DNA of 40,316 nucleotides from Chara braunii (GCA_003427395.1 BFEA01000372.1:1566052-1606367), one strand, 5' to 3'. Shown: positions 1-9,973, counted from the first letter of the stretch. Notes: generated from the letters alone by a model not told the origin. Numbers and translations: made by a program.

Positions 1-965
1 TGTGCGCGCGCGCCCTCTTGTGCAACCTCCTCCCCCTATCGCGACGTCCTCATCCTCCCTCACGGCCCCCTCCCGTTCACACGAGATCCTCCCCTAGCAC
101 GACCTCCTCCTTCCCCTGCCGCATGACCTCCTGCAACCTCTCGTCCCCAGCGTGCGACCTGCTCCTACCCCTCCCACGACCTACTCCCCTTCCTTGCACA
201 GCGTCCTCCTCCCCCTCGCGCGGCCTTCTCACACCTCTCTTCCGACCTCATCCAGCTCCTCCTCCTCCTTACACCACCTCTTCCTCTCGCTCATGTGGCC
301 TTGTCCGACCTCCTCAAACCACTCACGCGACCTCCTCCAACCTCCCTTCCGACCTCCACTGCAACCTTTCATCCTCCTCGTGCGACCTGCTCCTCCCCCT
401 CTTCCGACCTCCTCCTCTCCCTTCCGCCACCTTCTCTTCCCCTTTGTGCAACCTCTTGCTTGTCCTTGTGCAAACTGCTCCTCCCCTTCCCAACCCGTCT
501 TCCGATCTCCTCCTCCCCCTTACGCAACCTTCGTGCAACCTCCTCCTCCCGCTTGCGCGACCTCCTCCTACCCCTCGTGTGACCCCCTCCTCCCCCTCGT
601 GCGACTTCCTCCCTCTCTTCCTCCCCTCCTCCCCTTGCGCGACCTCCTAATCCTTGTGCGAACTCCTCCTCCCCCTCACGCGTCCTCTTGCCCCTCCTCA
701 TCCACCTCGCACGACCTCCTCCCACCTCTATTCCGACCTCCTCCCCCTTGTGAGACGTCTGCTTCCCCTCGCACAACCTCCTCCTTGTGCGACCTCCTCC
801 TCCCCCTCTTGCCACCTCCTCCAACCTCTCCTCCTACCTCCTTCCCCTTGTGCAATGCCGTCCTTCCCCTCTTCCGACCTCCTCCTCCCGCTTGCACAAC
901 CTCCTCCTCCTGCTTGCACAACCTCCTCCTCCCCCTCGCATGACCTCCTCCTCCCACTCTCCGAC
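1..965. repeat. Pyrimidine-rich degenerate minisatellite
   Basis: The plus strand is almost entirely C and T, built from loosely repeated blocks such as CGACCTCCTCCTCCCCCT and TGTGCAACCTCCTCC, spaced roughly 20-35 bases with no fixed period. Purines occur mainly in recurring GCGAC and GCAAC spacers. Every frame is open for long stretches on both strands because the composition excludes stops, so the Ser/Pro/Leu-rich and Arg/Glu/Gly-rich translations are compositional artefacts. The array may extend left of the window. Confidence 0.85.
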
Positions 966-1342
966 TGCGCCTGAATAGTAGCATGCGAAAAACCACCCAA
1001 AAGGCGGGGATTCAAAAAAAAAAAGAAACAACTGCATTCGTCTGCTCCCTTCCAAGTGCGAGGGGCGCGGCAGCGAGTCCGCCTGGGCCCGACGCGCTGC
1101 GTTGCGCTGCGCTTTCGTCCGTTTTCCGTATGCGGTTCCGTTTTCAGCCTGGCGCCCGGCAGCGAGTCCGCCTGGGCCCGACGCGACGCGCCCCTCCGAT
1201 TTACAGCGAGAAGACCAGCGCGTGGCGTGGGCCCGACATTTTGCGCGGCACCAAATTTCCTTGCCCGACCCCGAATTTCCTTGGGCCCCCTGGGAAGCGT
1301 CACGTCGGGCCCTCTACAGTTTTTAATAGTTTAGGGATATAT
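966..1342. other. GC-rich non-coding stretch with a 28-bp duplication
   Basis: After the pyrimidine array the sequence becomes GC-rich. An identical 28-base stretch beginning GGCAGCGAGTCCGCC occurs at 1069-1096 and 1158-1185, 89 bases apart. Several CGACGCG-like strings surround it. I see no convincing gene; open frames crossing it also cross the hammerhead-like repeat at 1343-1541 and are judged fortuitous. Confidence 0.55.
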
Positions 1343-1562
1343 ATCGTCAAACAGAGCTGCCCTGTTAACCGTAGGCAGAGAGGGAGAAGAGGACAAGCAA
1401 CGAGGGGCTGTGACAAACTGCTTTGTTGGAGTTTCACCGACTTGTCAGTTACAAAACTGCCCAGTAAGAAGATGACAACAGAAGAGGGGGTTGTGACACT
1501 GTTTTGTGACTTTGACGGAGTCTTACCGACTCATCAGGAGGATATTTATTATATATATATAA
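1343..1562 (-). repeat. Two decayed hammerhead-bearing repeat units
   Basis: On the minus strand this matches the repeat around 19692-19823. The first unit has an intact CTGATGA core (1531-1537) and stem-II arm GTCGG (1526-1530), but the other arm is CCGTC (1514-1518), the GAA core is altered, and the upstream stem-I arm and cleavage site are replaced by AT repeat from 1542 on. The second has CTGACAA in place of CTGATGA (1442-1448), arm CCAAC (1425-1429) and AAA instead of GAAA. Each is followed by the conserved GTCACA-CCCC-CTC tail. The second tail reaches a short ATATAT stretch near 1337-1343. Both ribozyme copies look inactive. Confidence 0.7.
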
Positions 1563-2908
1563 ACAGAAGCTTATGGTTCTGGCTCCGTCTCCATTCTGGG
1601 GAGCATAAGTGCGGTTCCTATTCCACCGGCAAGTCAAAGGGAATTACAGCATTTACTCAAGCACGCTCCTCCCCATTATGGTTGAGAGGTCCGAGTGGAC
1701 GGCATCGTTTACTTCCCGTAGGAAGGATGTACCACCGCTCACCCCTGCCTAGGTTAACCTGATTGTCGTACGTTTGGAGCTACCTTCTACCCAGATCTTT
1801 GGTTCTGCTAGACTTTGACCGTGACCCTACCTGTAGGGTATGTCCCTTGCTTGCTCCTCTCAGCTGCATGCTGTCAGATGTGCTTGGAAGACAAGATCAA
1901 CATTTGCTGCTATCGTCTGCACCTGGTTGTCTTTCCTATTGGTCTATTGTTCCTGAACGAATTACCATCTTTGGGACCCCTCTGCGTCCCCTTACTGGCA
2001 GGCGTACTAGCCTTCCTTTCTACTTTTTATAGGAGAAAAGAAAACCCACCCTCTAGCCATTATCCACAAATGAACCATATTGCTCTGCAAACCCCGAGGG
2101 GTCCTACGCGGTCTGCTCGTGGCGGACTCTGCTAAAACCCTAAACCCTAGGATGCTCAATGAAGAGCCCCCTGAGGGGAACCCGTTGGATTCCATTCGTT
2201 GAGAGTGGCTATGACCTCAGGAGGAGGGAGACTGTTGCATTATTCTTCTATCATCGGCACATGGCAGGTATGTTTCACCATATCTACCAGCTCAGCAAGG
2301 TGTTGTTGTGAGAGGGAGGGAAGCAACTCTTGGCCAACATCTTACACCAGTGGGGTTGTCAAACAGTGGGGTTTTCTCCTATGTGGGGTTTTCTCCTGTG
2401 TGTTTTCGTTGTTTGCTGTCTTTTCCAAGGAGGTGGGGCATTTTTCTCGTGTGCTGTTTTCTAGGCAGATGCATCCGTATTCTCCACTTGTCCTACTTGG
2501 GGGAGAAAGTAGCACGGAAAACATTCCACAATGATGTTTTTCTTTTTCCTTTAGCCTCCAATTTTAGGGATGAAAGACATCATCCCTACACTGGGGGCCT
2601 GTCCTTTGTTGATAGTGCCACGAGATCCGTAAAGAGCAGCACGCGCTCAGCCTGGCAATCAGCGCCAGCATCTCTAAGACACACAATATAAGAAAAGTTG
2701 AAAAGACAAACAATAGTGGGATTTAGTCCAATTTACAGCCTTATGTTCTTCTTTTTCACTCTCTTCTTCTCGCTGGCCAGACCTCATCGTTCCCGTTGTC
2801 TTTGGAAAAGTTCATCATTGTACCTGTCCAGTGGCTGAACGATACAGACATGTAACTGTTAATAAACAGAACATGATTGCAAGTCCTGGTGGATTGCATG
2901 ATGTTGGC
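1563..2908. other. Non-coding stretch, telomere-like motif at 2135-2150
   Basis: No coding region or RNA gene recognised. Two tandem plant-type telomere units (CCCTAAA type) occur at 2135-2150, within AAACCCTAAACCCTAG. Short open frames here have no recognisable domain and no typical start context. Part could be untranslated or intronic, but nothing shows it. Confidence 0.4.
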
Positions 2909-2966
2909 GGTTACCCCCTTTCTCCAATAATATGAGGGGTTACCTCTTTCCCAATAATATGAGGAG
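2909..2966. repeat. Two-copy 28-29 bp tandem repeat
   Basis: GGTTACC-CTTTC-CCAATAATATGAG is present twice in succession, at 2909-2937 and 2938-2965, with a third partial start (GCTACCCC) just after. Copies differ by a few bases. Confidence 0.7.
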
Positions 2967-3103
2967 CTACCCCTTATTTATGTACTTGGTCTAGGTTTGC
3001 TTCACAGACACGTGGCAACATATAGACTTCACAGTTTGCAGTACTAGGCCCCACCTGGTGGCATGCTGTTCTACTCATGACTGATTCTACATTTAGAAGT
3101 TAA

Positions 3104-3182
3104 GACAGTCTAGCTCAGTGGTTAGAGCGCTGGTTGGAAATGCGTATTGTGGTATGAGGTTGCGGGTTCAAATCTGCAGCCG
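3104..3182 (+). repeat. tRNA-derived SINE head
   Basis: A pol III A-box (TAGCTCAGTGG, 3111-3121) is followed at tRNA spacing by a B-box (GGTTCAAATCT, 3165-3175). The T-arm pairs at four of five positions, but the 5' and 3' acceptor halves do not pair, so this is not a working tRNA. It is best read as the tRNA-like promoter of a SINE or a tRNA pseudogene. The 3' end of the element is not defined. Confidence 0.6.
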
Positions 3183-3399
3183 GCAGGGCATTAGAATGAC
3201 GCACGGGTGGACACACACCCCCTTGGGCTGACGCAGGGTAAGCTATTAGTACATACACTGCCTGAGCAGCACCCAAGGGTTGTCCACAATGTTGTATGTC
3301 GGGTCTTGATACTGCGTGGGTTGCTTGTCGTTGTTGCTTGTGGTTGTTCTGTTGATCTCCCCAGTTTAGCATATCACACACACGTGCAGTTTGCGATTG

Positions 3400-3462
3400 T
3401 TGCTCAAATGTTAGAGTCTTCAGGTCACATGTCATAGATCATGGATTCGAGTCTGGCTTGGG
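3400..3462 (+). repeat. Second, weaker tRNA-like segment
   Basis: TTGCTCAAATGTTAGAG at 3400-3416 resembles a decayed A-box region, and GGATTCGAGTC at 3443-3453 resembles a B-box. It lies 230 bases after the first tRNA-like head in the same orientation. It may be a second SINE head or a chance match. Confidence 0.35.
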
Positions 3463-3501
3463 ACTTTGGGGGTTTTCTTGTCCAGCTTGGCCTGTCATCT
3501 C

Positions 3502-3579
3502 TTCAACGAACACATAGTTCTCTCTACATAGTACGACACATTCAACGAACACATAGTTCTCTCTACATAGTACGACACA
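3502..3579. repeat. Perfect two-copy 39-bp tandem repeat
   Basis: The 39-base unit starting TTCAACGAACACATAGTTCT is repeated exactly at 3502-3540 and 3541-3579. Identity implies a recent duplication. Confidence 0.9.
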
Positions 3580-4254
3580 TATCTGGCCTTTGGGCACATA
3601 CATCTCGCTATACAGTTACAAAGAGCACCCATAGCCTTCGGGCAGACACAAAACATGGCTCGTGAACATATATACACATAGCCTACGGGCTCATACAAAC
3701 ATGCATAGCCTCTGGGCATACATATACACACAACTATGATGCCGGGCTGGGGGGGTCTATCAGGTATATGACGGGGTCTACTCACACATGGCTTAGCTCT
3801 AGGGTAGGGTAGGGATATAAGTCGCTCTGGCTAGTCTGAGTTCCGCCTAGCCTTGGGTAAGTTAGGGGCAGGACGGTAGGATGTGTCCGTGGGTGCTGGC
3901 TTGCCTTGCTTAGGTACTCCTGCTGGGTAGACTCTCTGAATTGGGCCTAGAGAAGATTGCATGAGCCTGGCGTCCGAAGTTCCCGTACGGCAAGGTTCGT
4001 CCGCTTCCGCGTCCACTAGGGCTGGGTGGTTGGTCCAGCCTTGGTGCTTGTCACTGCTGTCTGGTCCAAGTTGCCCTCGATACTCGTAGGGTGATGGTCC
4101 TCAGTGCTGGTCACACTGAGGTAGGATAGTAGGGACAGGGGGTGCGCTGGGAGTATTAACGTGGGGATGGGTAGGGTAGGTGGCCTATCCTGTCAGGACA
4201 ACCGTTGGCCGCCGCTGCCAGCAATCACCGCGAGTCTGGTCCTTGGCCTCTACA
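3580..4254. other. Non-coding, dispersed CATAGCCTNNGGGC motif
   Basis: No gene recognised. A short motif, CATAGCCT followed by YNGGGC, recurs around 3629, 3679 and 3706, with a variant GGCCTTTGGGCA near 3585. The rest is T/G-rich unique-looking sequence. Confidence 0.35.
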
Positions 4255-4264
4255 ACACTCTGGG

Positions 4265-4572
4265 CTTTTTGAAAAGAAAGAAGGAAAGAAAAAAGAAAAA
4301 AAAAGAACAATCTAAACAGTATCTCAGTACACCTCTCACCTACCTGCCGTGCTCCTTGCTCTGCCGACCCACACAATCCAATTTGGTACCTTGGTGTTCT
4401 TTTTTCTTTTTTTTTTTCCTTTTCTTTTTTTTAAATGTAAGTCCAGGTTCTTGTAGAGGCTGGCCACCAGGCATATGACAGGCCCTTCAGCAACCGGCCA
4501 TTTGATCATCCCGATGCATTGCCTAACCAGCCCCCTACAAGACACCCCTTTAAAAAAAAAAAAAAAAAAAAA
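4265..4572. repeat. A/G tract, T tract and A tract (retroposon debris)
   Basis: An A/G-rich run (about 4269-4310), a T-rich run (about 4398-4433) and an A run (4553-4572) bracket two ~85-120 base unique segments. Poly(T) followed by poly(A) suggests ends of oppositely oriented poly(A)-tailed insertions. The segment 4434-4552 has no recognised family. Confidence 0.5.
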
Positions 4573-4634
4573 TTCCACCCTCGACAACAGATAGGAGTGA
4601 TAATGAGTGCATACACTGCTACCTATCTTTCAGG

Positions 4635-4746
4635 GGCTCCAGTCTATTGGTGGGGAGCTACACTTGCTGGAAAGCGGGTCCAGCGTTCCCTGAGATAAAT
4701 CATTTAGTTGGTAAATCAGGATGTGCTGGGAACCAGGCCCAGCGGA
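4635..4746 (-). repeat. Two copies of the hairpin-rich retroposon 3' module
   Basis: On the minus strand, 4635-4687 is the module beginning near GACGCTGG and running through CCCACCAATAGA to GGAGCC. A shorter copy with only the GCTGGGCC...CCCAGCAC hairpin lies at 4723-4746. Poly(A) is not directly attached on the expected (left) side, so the copies are old or internal. Confidence 0.6.
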
Positions 4747-4749
4747 CCT

Positions 4750-5728
4750 CATGAACTTTAGATAAATGCCTCTGATGATGGTGAAGATGCTGATGATAAG
4801 GACCTAAGGCTGAAAAGATGATGAAGTTAATCTGTGAAAAACTATAGAAACTATACTACATCCGCAAAACGTGGCCTCACAATCCATGAGCCGCACCTAG
4901 CTTCCCTGTATGAGATACAACACCCCAGAGACAATAACCTCCTAAACAATACAAGCCATAACCTCTGTGTTTTTGCCACCAAGACTCTTAGGTTGTCATG
5001 ACAGCGCCCCCCAGTTTGCCACTGGATTGTCTTCCTCCCTCGACTAATCCGCAGATCTCTCTACCAGGCCTCACGCTCCTGTTGCAAACAGGTTACAAGG
5101 CTACACGTCAACACCGGCCAGAGTCATTCCGGCATCGGCAGACCAGGAGCACAAAACACAACAACTATGCAGATGTCAACCAGGAATCCATGACCTTTGG
5201 TGTTCTGAAAAATGGTACCCAGCAGCACATGAGTGCAAACATTGTTCAAAGAGTTGAGGTGGAATGCTTTTGATGGTTTGTACTAAACCCTTGGCGGAGG
5301 CAGATAGTGGCAAGTTGTTTATCTACTTCCACGACGAGAGGGATTGGTTTCCCCTGCTATTCCTTTTTTGTCGCGGAGGGAGTGGGTGATGGTTGGGTAG
5401 GTCCTGCATCTTTCGATTTTGCGAGGTTTTCTAGCATGTGAGCCCCCCTGATTGTCGGCTAGGGTTTTGGTGCTCGCTTCAGCTTACCTCGCCTTGTTGG
5501 GGGGCAAGAGCAGTAGGTAAGTGCCGTCTGGACGAGCATGAATATATCTGGATGGGGAAGAGGTTGGCTCTGCAGTGCCACGTGGGAGCTTGCTGAGGAT
5601 CTTGAAGACCCCCCTGGCTAGGGGGCTGCACTACAGTGAAAGTTGTAGCTGATCAAGATCTCAGCCAACCACAGATTATCAGCGTTAATTTTTTATTGCT
5701 GAGGCATCAGGCCAGCAGCATCTTGAAG
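4750..5728. other. Non-coding stretch, no recognised gene
   Basis: No RNA gene, repeat family or domain-bearing reading frame is supported. An open frame of 91 codons (4998-5273) has no recognisable motif. A small hairpin (CCCCC-TGGCTA-GGGGG) lies around 5609-5625. Confidence 0.3.
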
Positions 5729-5749
5729 GCCAAGATCCTGTGGATCTTG
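5729..5749. other. Perfect 9-bp inverted repeat
   Basis: CCAAGATCC and GGATCTTGG are separated by three bases. CTCTTGGCC slightly downstream can also pair with the start of GGCCAAGA. Similar AAGATC strings recur upstream at about 5600 and 5657. Confidence 0.5.
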
Positions 5750-6245
5750 GTAGAGCTCTGCTCTTGGCCATCCAAGGGGGTATCACCCTTCTACCACTAA
5801 CCTACTATCCCCCAATCCCTCTCCACTCATCTTTTTCTTTTCTCTCCTATCCTCCCCACTCACCATCTTCCACTAATCTCATCTATTCCTCCTCACCTTT
5901 TCCATATCCTTCTCTCCCATTCTACCACCCTCCTCTCCCCCTTCCCTCCCCCAACTACAACCCCATCATCTCCAACTTTACTTTTTTTTTCTCTTCTCAC
6001 CTATTTCTTTTTTTCTTAATCACTTTTTCATCCCCCAACCCCACCCAACTTCGATTTTCTGTTTTTTCTTCTTTTCTCTTTCTCTTTGATTTAAATTTTC
6101 TCTTTTCCTCCAAAAATTCGAATTATCTTATTCCCTACTTCTTTTCTCATTTTCTGATTCATTTTTATTTTTATTTTATTTATTTTGAAAATTTGAAATT
6201 TTCTGCAGCACCTCTATATCTTGCTAGGACTTGGTCTTTTCTGTT
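5750..6245. other. Pyrimidine-rich then AT-rich low-complexity stretch
   Basis: From about 5800 to 6140 the plus strand is almost all C and T, and it then becomes AT-rich. The 178-codon open frame here is Ser/Pro/Phe-rich and compositional. It may be an intron or intergenic DNA. Confidence 0.4.
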
Positions 6246-6450
6246 GTCGGTGCATATTTTGACCCCTTGGGGGTAACGAAGTCCTGCCGAAATTTTGTCT
6301 TTCCTCCCTACTTTCTTCTTACCGCACATTTTGACTCCTTGGGGGTAGCGAAGCGCTGGTCAGTGGCCAAATTTTCCCATTTTACTTAGTCTTTTTCTTG
6401 ACGGCACACTTCGACCCCATAAAGGTAACGAAATGCTGCCGAAATTTTTG
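6246..6450 (+). repeat. Three-copy ~77-bp tandem repeat
   Basis: A block reading roughly CGGCACATTTTGACCCC, CTTGGGGGTAACGAA and TGCTGCCGAAATTTT occurs at 6246-6296, 6321-6374 and 6400-6450. The spacers between blocks are T/C-rich. A decayed fourth copy lies at 10188-10231. Confidence 0.7.
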
Positions 6451-7706
6451 AAAAATTCCAAAACCAGCGCTACCGGGAGCGTTGCGCCTCACTAGGTCCA
6501 CGATGGAGGCATGCTGGCATACGCTACTACGCGAATTGGGGGAACTCGAGCTCGCAGTGGCATATCACGCAGGATGCGGTTGGGAGCGGGAAGAGGCGAT
6601 GGCGCGGATGAAGTCTTTTATAAAGGTAAGGCAAGGAGACGCAGAGGAGGTGGGTACGATGTTTCTACGACGCAGAGGAGGTGGGTGTTCGTCTCACGCT
6701 GTCCTTCTTTGTGCTGCTGATTGCTTTGTCGCTTGAGGGAGAGTTTATGTTCGAAACTAGGAAGAATGGTGGTGCTGCTAGGTGAAACGTTCTAATCTAG
6801 GGGAGTCGTTGAGGAATTATTCAGTGATAAAGTTATAGGGGTTGATGGGCTTCTCCTCCCTCCTTTCTCAAATAGTGTGTGGTACGTTTTGAAAGCTTGA
6901 ACCCCCTGTGACCACTCGCCAACGGGTTTGGTGAGGTGGGGTCACACTGTTTTTTTGGCCCTTGGGAGCGTCGAATACGGCCGAGTAGGAGTTTTCGGTG
7001 CTAGTATTGCTATTCAAAGTTTAGGTGGCCAACAGTGGGAAGAGTTAATTTTTTATTGTTTTCCCCGAAAACGAAGGGGAAGGGTTTGAGAGGGTAAGGC
7101 ATGTAGGGTTGAGGAAGTGGGGGAGGACGGGTTTTGTCAGCTCTAACGGTGATTACCTCAGTGATTCTGCTTTTGTTGGTTTTGCTTAGCTGATGATTTG
7201 GGACTCACTCACTAAGGATATACGTGATTTTGAATATGATTTGAAATATTAGTTTGATTTTATAGCTTTTGATTCATTTTAACGGTTGATTCTACTACAC
7301 TTGCCTAAACATTAATTCATGACGGATGCTCTGAGTTGTATGATCTAAGGATACTCCGATTTGCTCTGGCTAATTCTGATTAAATTCTGATTGATTTTCT
7401 GAGTGAATTTTGGATCTTGTGTTTCAAATTTCAGTAATCATAAGCCCTTCGGGACATCTCAAAGAAGTTTCTCATTTTTCTTTAGGATTGATGGGCCAAT
7501 TTTTCAATCATGGTTTTTCTTCCGATCTCGCAGATTCACGTGGTTCAATTCTTATGGATATTCTGGTTTGCTTAGTGTTTCTCGCCATGGCATGTTTGTT
7601 ACTGATGGTTTGTCTGATTCTTTAATTTCGAAAGAATTCAAATGTATTTCATGTTTCGTAATCATGGAAATAAATTTCTGATAAGAATTGTAAGCTTTGG
7701 TTTTAG
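6451..7706. other. Non-coding stretch with TATA-like site and short repeats
   Basis: A TATAAA lies at about 6619 just before a duplicated GACGCAGAGGAGGTGGGT (around 6638 and 6671). That would suit a promoter, but no coding exon follows. An imperfect hairpin (TGACCACTCGCCAA against TTGGTGAGGTGGGGTCA) lies at about 6909-6945. From 7200 the sequence is AT-rich and intron-like. Open frames of 92 and 71 codons near 7403-7681 have no recognisable domain. Confidence 0.3.
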
Positions 7707-7796
7707 GGCGGAAGCGGGACTGGGTGAAAGGGGGTGGTGGAGAGATTAGGAGGCGGAAGCGGAACTGAGTGAAAGGGGTTAGTGGAGAGATTAGAA
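7707..7796 (+). repeat. Two-copy 45-bp tandem repeat
   Basis: The unit beginning GGCGGAAGCGGGACTGGGTG is repeated at 7707-7751 and 7752-7796 with a few differences. It directly precedes the first large repeat unit. Confidence 0.8.
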
Positions 7797-7844
7797 CAAC
7801 TAAACTAGACATAATTTCGGTCGAGTAGGTCTGTGGAGAATTTT

Positions 7845-8150
7845 GTTGGGACGACGTAGATCGGTACTGGGGCGTTGCCCTGTAACTCAGAATGAGGGTT
7901 TGAGATCTGGGAAGTTGCCGTGATTTAGACGGCAACCAGCAATTTTCGACGACTGGCTGATGTCGGGGTATAACCCTGTGATCTGTGAGACTTGGTCGGG
8001 GGAGTGGTCGAGGGAGGAAGACACTCTATCCGTTATAACAATGAGAGTCAGAGCCGGGGCGGGTTGTGCTGCCTTGTATCACTAGCTTCAAAGGGGGTTT
8101 GAGAATCGAGAAGTTATTTACGAGGACAAAAAGGCTAGAACTAAGGATGA
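7845..8150 (+). repeat. Large repeat unit 1
   Basis: First of four related units. It contains GGGACGACGTAGATCGGT, then GTTGCCCTGTAACTC (to 7888), a central GTCGGGGTATAACCCTGTGA segment (about 7963-7982) and a second submodule with GAGCCGGGGCGGGTTGTGCT (about 8051-8070). It is closest to unit 2. No protein-coding sense is evident. Confidence 0.75.
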
Positions 8151-8453
8151 TTTAGTCTGTTAGAGTGGGTATAAGGAAAGAAGGATGACAGTTTCGTTTT
8201 GGGGAGTTGTGCCACCTCTGTGTGGACAAAGGGTATAGCATAGGCTTCGTTCCGAAGCTTTCTAAATTTGAGTGAAGCTCTCTCAAAGCTATTGTAATAC
8301 TCTTATGTTTCATTTGGGTGTTGGATTAGAGCTGGTGTTTGACCAATAAGGAACAGGTTGTTGGGAAGGATGCGGGCAAAACTGGGGGAAGGATTGGGGT
8401 TTTTAGCCGGGAGTTCGTTTTTGAGTGTTGCTGAGTATGTTTTGGAGGAGTTT

Positions 8454-8750
8454 GTTGGGACGACGCAGACCGGTGCCGAGGCACTGCCTTGTAACCTGAT
8501 GAGCGGGGGTGTGAGATCTGGGAAGTTTCCTTCTGGGGGAAGGCAACCAGCAACTTCGACGATTGACCGTTGTCGGGGTATAACCCTGTGACTTGAGGGG
8601 ACTTGAGGCTTAGAGTTGCGGAGGGAGGAAGGCACTCTTTTCCGTTAAATACGACGAGATTCGGAGTTGAGGTGGGTTGTGCTATCCTGTATCTCTAGTA
8701 GGAAGGAGGGCTTGAGAATCGAGAAGTGTTTTACGAGGGTAGAAAAACGA
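8454..8750 (+). repeat. Large repeat unit 2
   Basis: This parallels unit 1 along its whole length: GGGACGACGCAGACCGGT, the CCTTGTAACCTGA variant, GTCGGGGTATAACCCTGTGA, then the GAGGTGGGTTGTGCT submodule, GCTTGAGAATCGAGAAGTG and TTTTACGAGG. The start is 609 bases after that of unit 1. Confidence 0.75.
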
Positions 8751-8867
8751 TAGTCAAGGGGGATTGTTTGTTAAAATAATTGTTCCTTGTGAAGAACGGG
8801 GTATGAGGCAGCTCTATTCTAAACTTCAAAAATAAAAAGTGATTTCGATAAAAAAGATAATGTTTTA

Positions 8868-9360
8868 GGATTCTTGGGACTTCTAGCAACTCGCTTTAGG
8901 CTGTTTGATACTGTTATATTCATGGATCTGCGGTTGTTCAATGTGAGAACGACGCTGGCCGGTGCTAGGGTGTTGCCCTGTAACTTGCTGATTGCAGGAG
9001 CGAGAGGCCTGGTAGAGAGATCTCGGGATGCTTTGGGGTGGGCATTCCAAGGGACAACCTAGGGTAACTGTTGGAACGACGCTGGCCGGAGCTGGGGCGA
9101 GTCGTGTTGCTCTGTAACCTAGCCAGGTGGGGGTGTGAGGCCAGGAAGAGTTTGACAGGGAATAAGACAGTGTTGGATAGTGTTAGAGGGTCTGGTTTGG
9201 GAGTCTAGGGGTTATGATCATTCGAAAAAGAGGTCAGTAGTCATTCTTTTTTTTTCAACCTCTTCTATAATTCTCTTGAAGTTTTTCAAATAGTTCTCTG
9301 ATTGATTCTCAGACGAAGCCGGGTAATGGCCCCGGTATCTCAAAAGAAAAAAAAAAGTAT
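8868..9360 (+). repeat. Large repeat unit 3 with tail module and A-rich end
   Basis: It starts at TTAGGATTC, carries the doublet GACGCTGGCCGG...GCCCTGTAAC (8947-8984) and GACGCTGGCCGGAGCTGGGG...CTCTGTAACC (9071-9120), and ends with the module GCCGGGTAATGGCCCCGG (within 9305-9342) and an A-rich tail (9343-9357). The tail makes it look like a non-coding retroposon. Confidence 0.75.
9305..9342 (+). repeat. Retroposon tail module (GGGTAATGGCCCCGG type)
   Basis: TTCTCAGACGAAG is followed by CCGGGTAATGGCCCCGGTATCTCA (split here by position: 9305-9317 and 9318-9342). The core CCGGGTAATGGCCCCGG is a short hairpin. Related copies lie at 9866-9897 and 36887-36923, and a decayed minus-strand one at 39977-39996. 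Confidence 0.7.
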
Positions 9361-9369
9361 TGAGAATGC

Positions 9370-9897
9370 CTTAGGATTCAGGGCACTTCTTGCAACTCGT
9401 TTTAAGGTTTCTTTAATGCTGTTATATTCACGGATTTGCGGTTTTTCGATGCCAGAACGACGCTGGCCGGAGCTGGGGGGTTGCCCTGTAACCTATTGAT
9501 CGCAGGAGCGTGAGGCCTGGTAGAGAGATCTGGGGATGCCTTGGGCAGGGCATTCCATGGGAAAACCAAGGGTTGTTGTCGGGACAACGCTGGCCGGAGC
9601 TGGGGTGAGTTGTGTTGCTCTGTAACCTAGCAGGGTGGGGGCATGAGGCCTGGGAGAGCTCGGCAGGGAATAAGGCAGTGTTAGAGAATTTTAGAATGTT
9701 TTGTTGGGGATTCCACGGGTTCAGAGCATTCAAAGGACTTTTTGTGGCTTTCTGTTTTGACTTAGCAAGTGCTGCTTGAGTAGCCTAGCAATAGGTTAAC
9801 AGTTATCCTTGTTTTCCTAAATTTTCCTGAACCTTTTCTCATAGTTCTCAGATTGTTCTCAGATTGTTCTCAGCCAGGAAATGACCCTGGTATTTCA
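9370..9897 (+). repeat. Large repeat unit 4 with tail module
   Basis: Near-copy of unit 3, about 507 bases later: TTAGGATTC start, GACGCTGGCCGGAGCTGGGG doublet at 9454-9494 and 9575-9628, and a decayed tail module at 9866-9897. It leads straight into the hairpin-rich 3' module at 9922 and a long A tract at 9986. Confidence 0.75.
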
Positions 9898-9921
9898 AAT
9901 CCTTTGTATAATTCTATATGA

Positions 9922-9973
9922 GACGCTGGGCTCGGCTCCCAGCACGTGTTGTTTCCCACGAATAGACTGGAGC
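9922..9973 (+). repeat. Hairpin-rich retroposon 3' module
   Basis: GACGCTGGG, then CCCAGCACGTGTTG, CCCACGAATAGA and TGGAGC, followed 12 bases later by A24. GCTGGG/CCCAGC and the CAGCACGTG palindrome give local stem-loops. It follows the tail module at 9866-9897, so both modules belong to one element. Confidence 0.75.

Noticed and set aside
18-943. Long open frames of 210 and 263 codons in the pyrimidine-rich start
   Set aside because: Several frames on both strands are open at once because the composition excludes stops; the translations are Ser/Pro/Leu or Arg/Glu/Gly repeats with no domain.
983-1762. 259-codon open frame
   Set aside because: It runs through a GC-rich duplication and then antisense through the decayed hammerhead repeat and an AT microsatellite; no domain or plausible start.
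2135-2150. Telomere or interstitial telomere array
   Set aside because: Only about two CCCTAAA units here and two at 10789-10802; too short to claim telomeric origin.
3104-3182. Functional tRNA gene
   Set aside because: Acceptor halves do not pair and the anticodon arm is not convincing.
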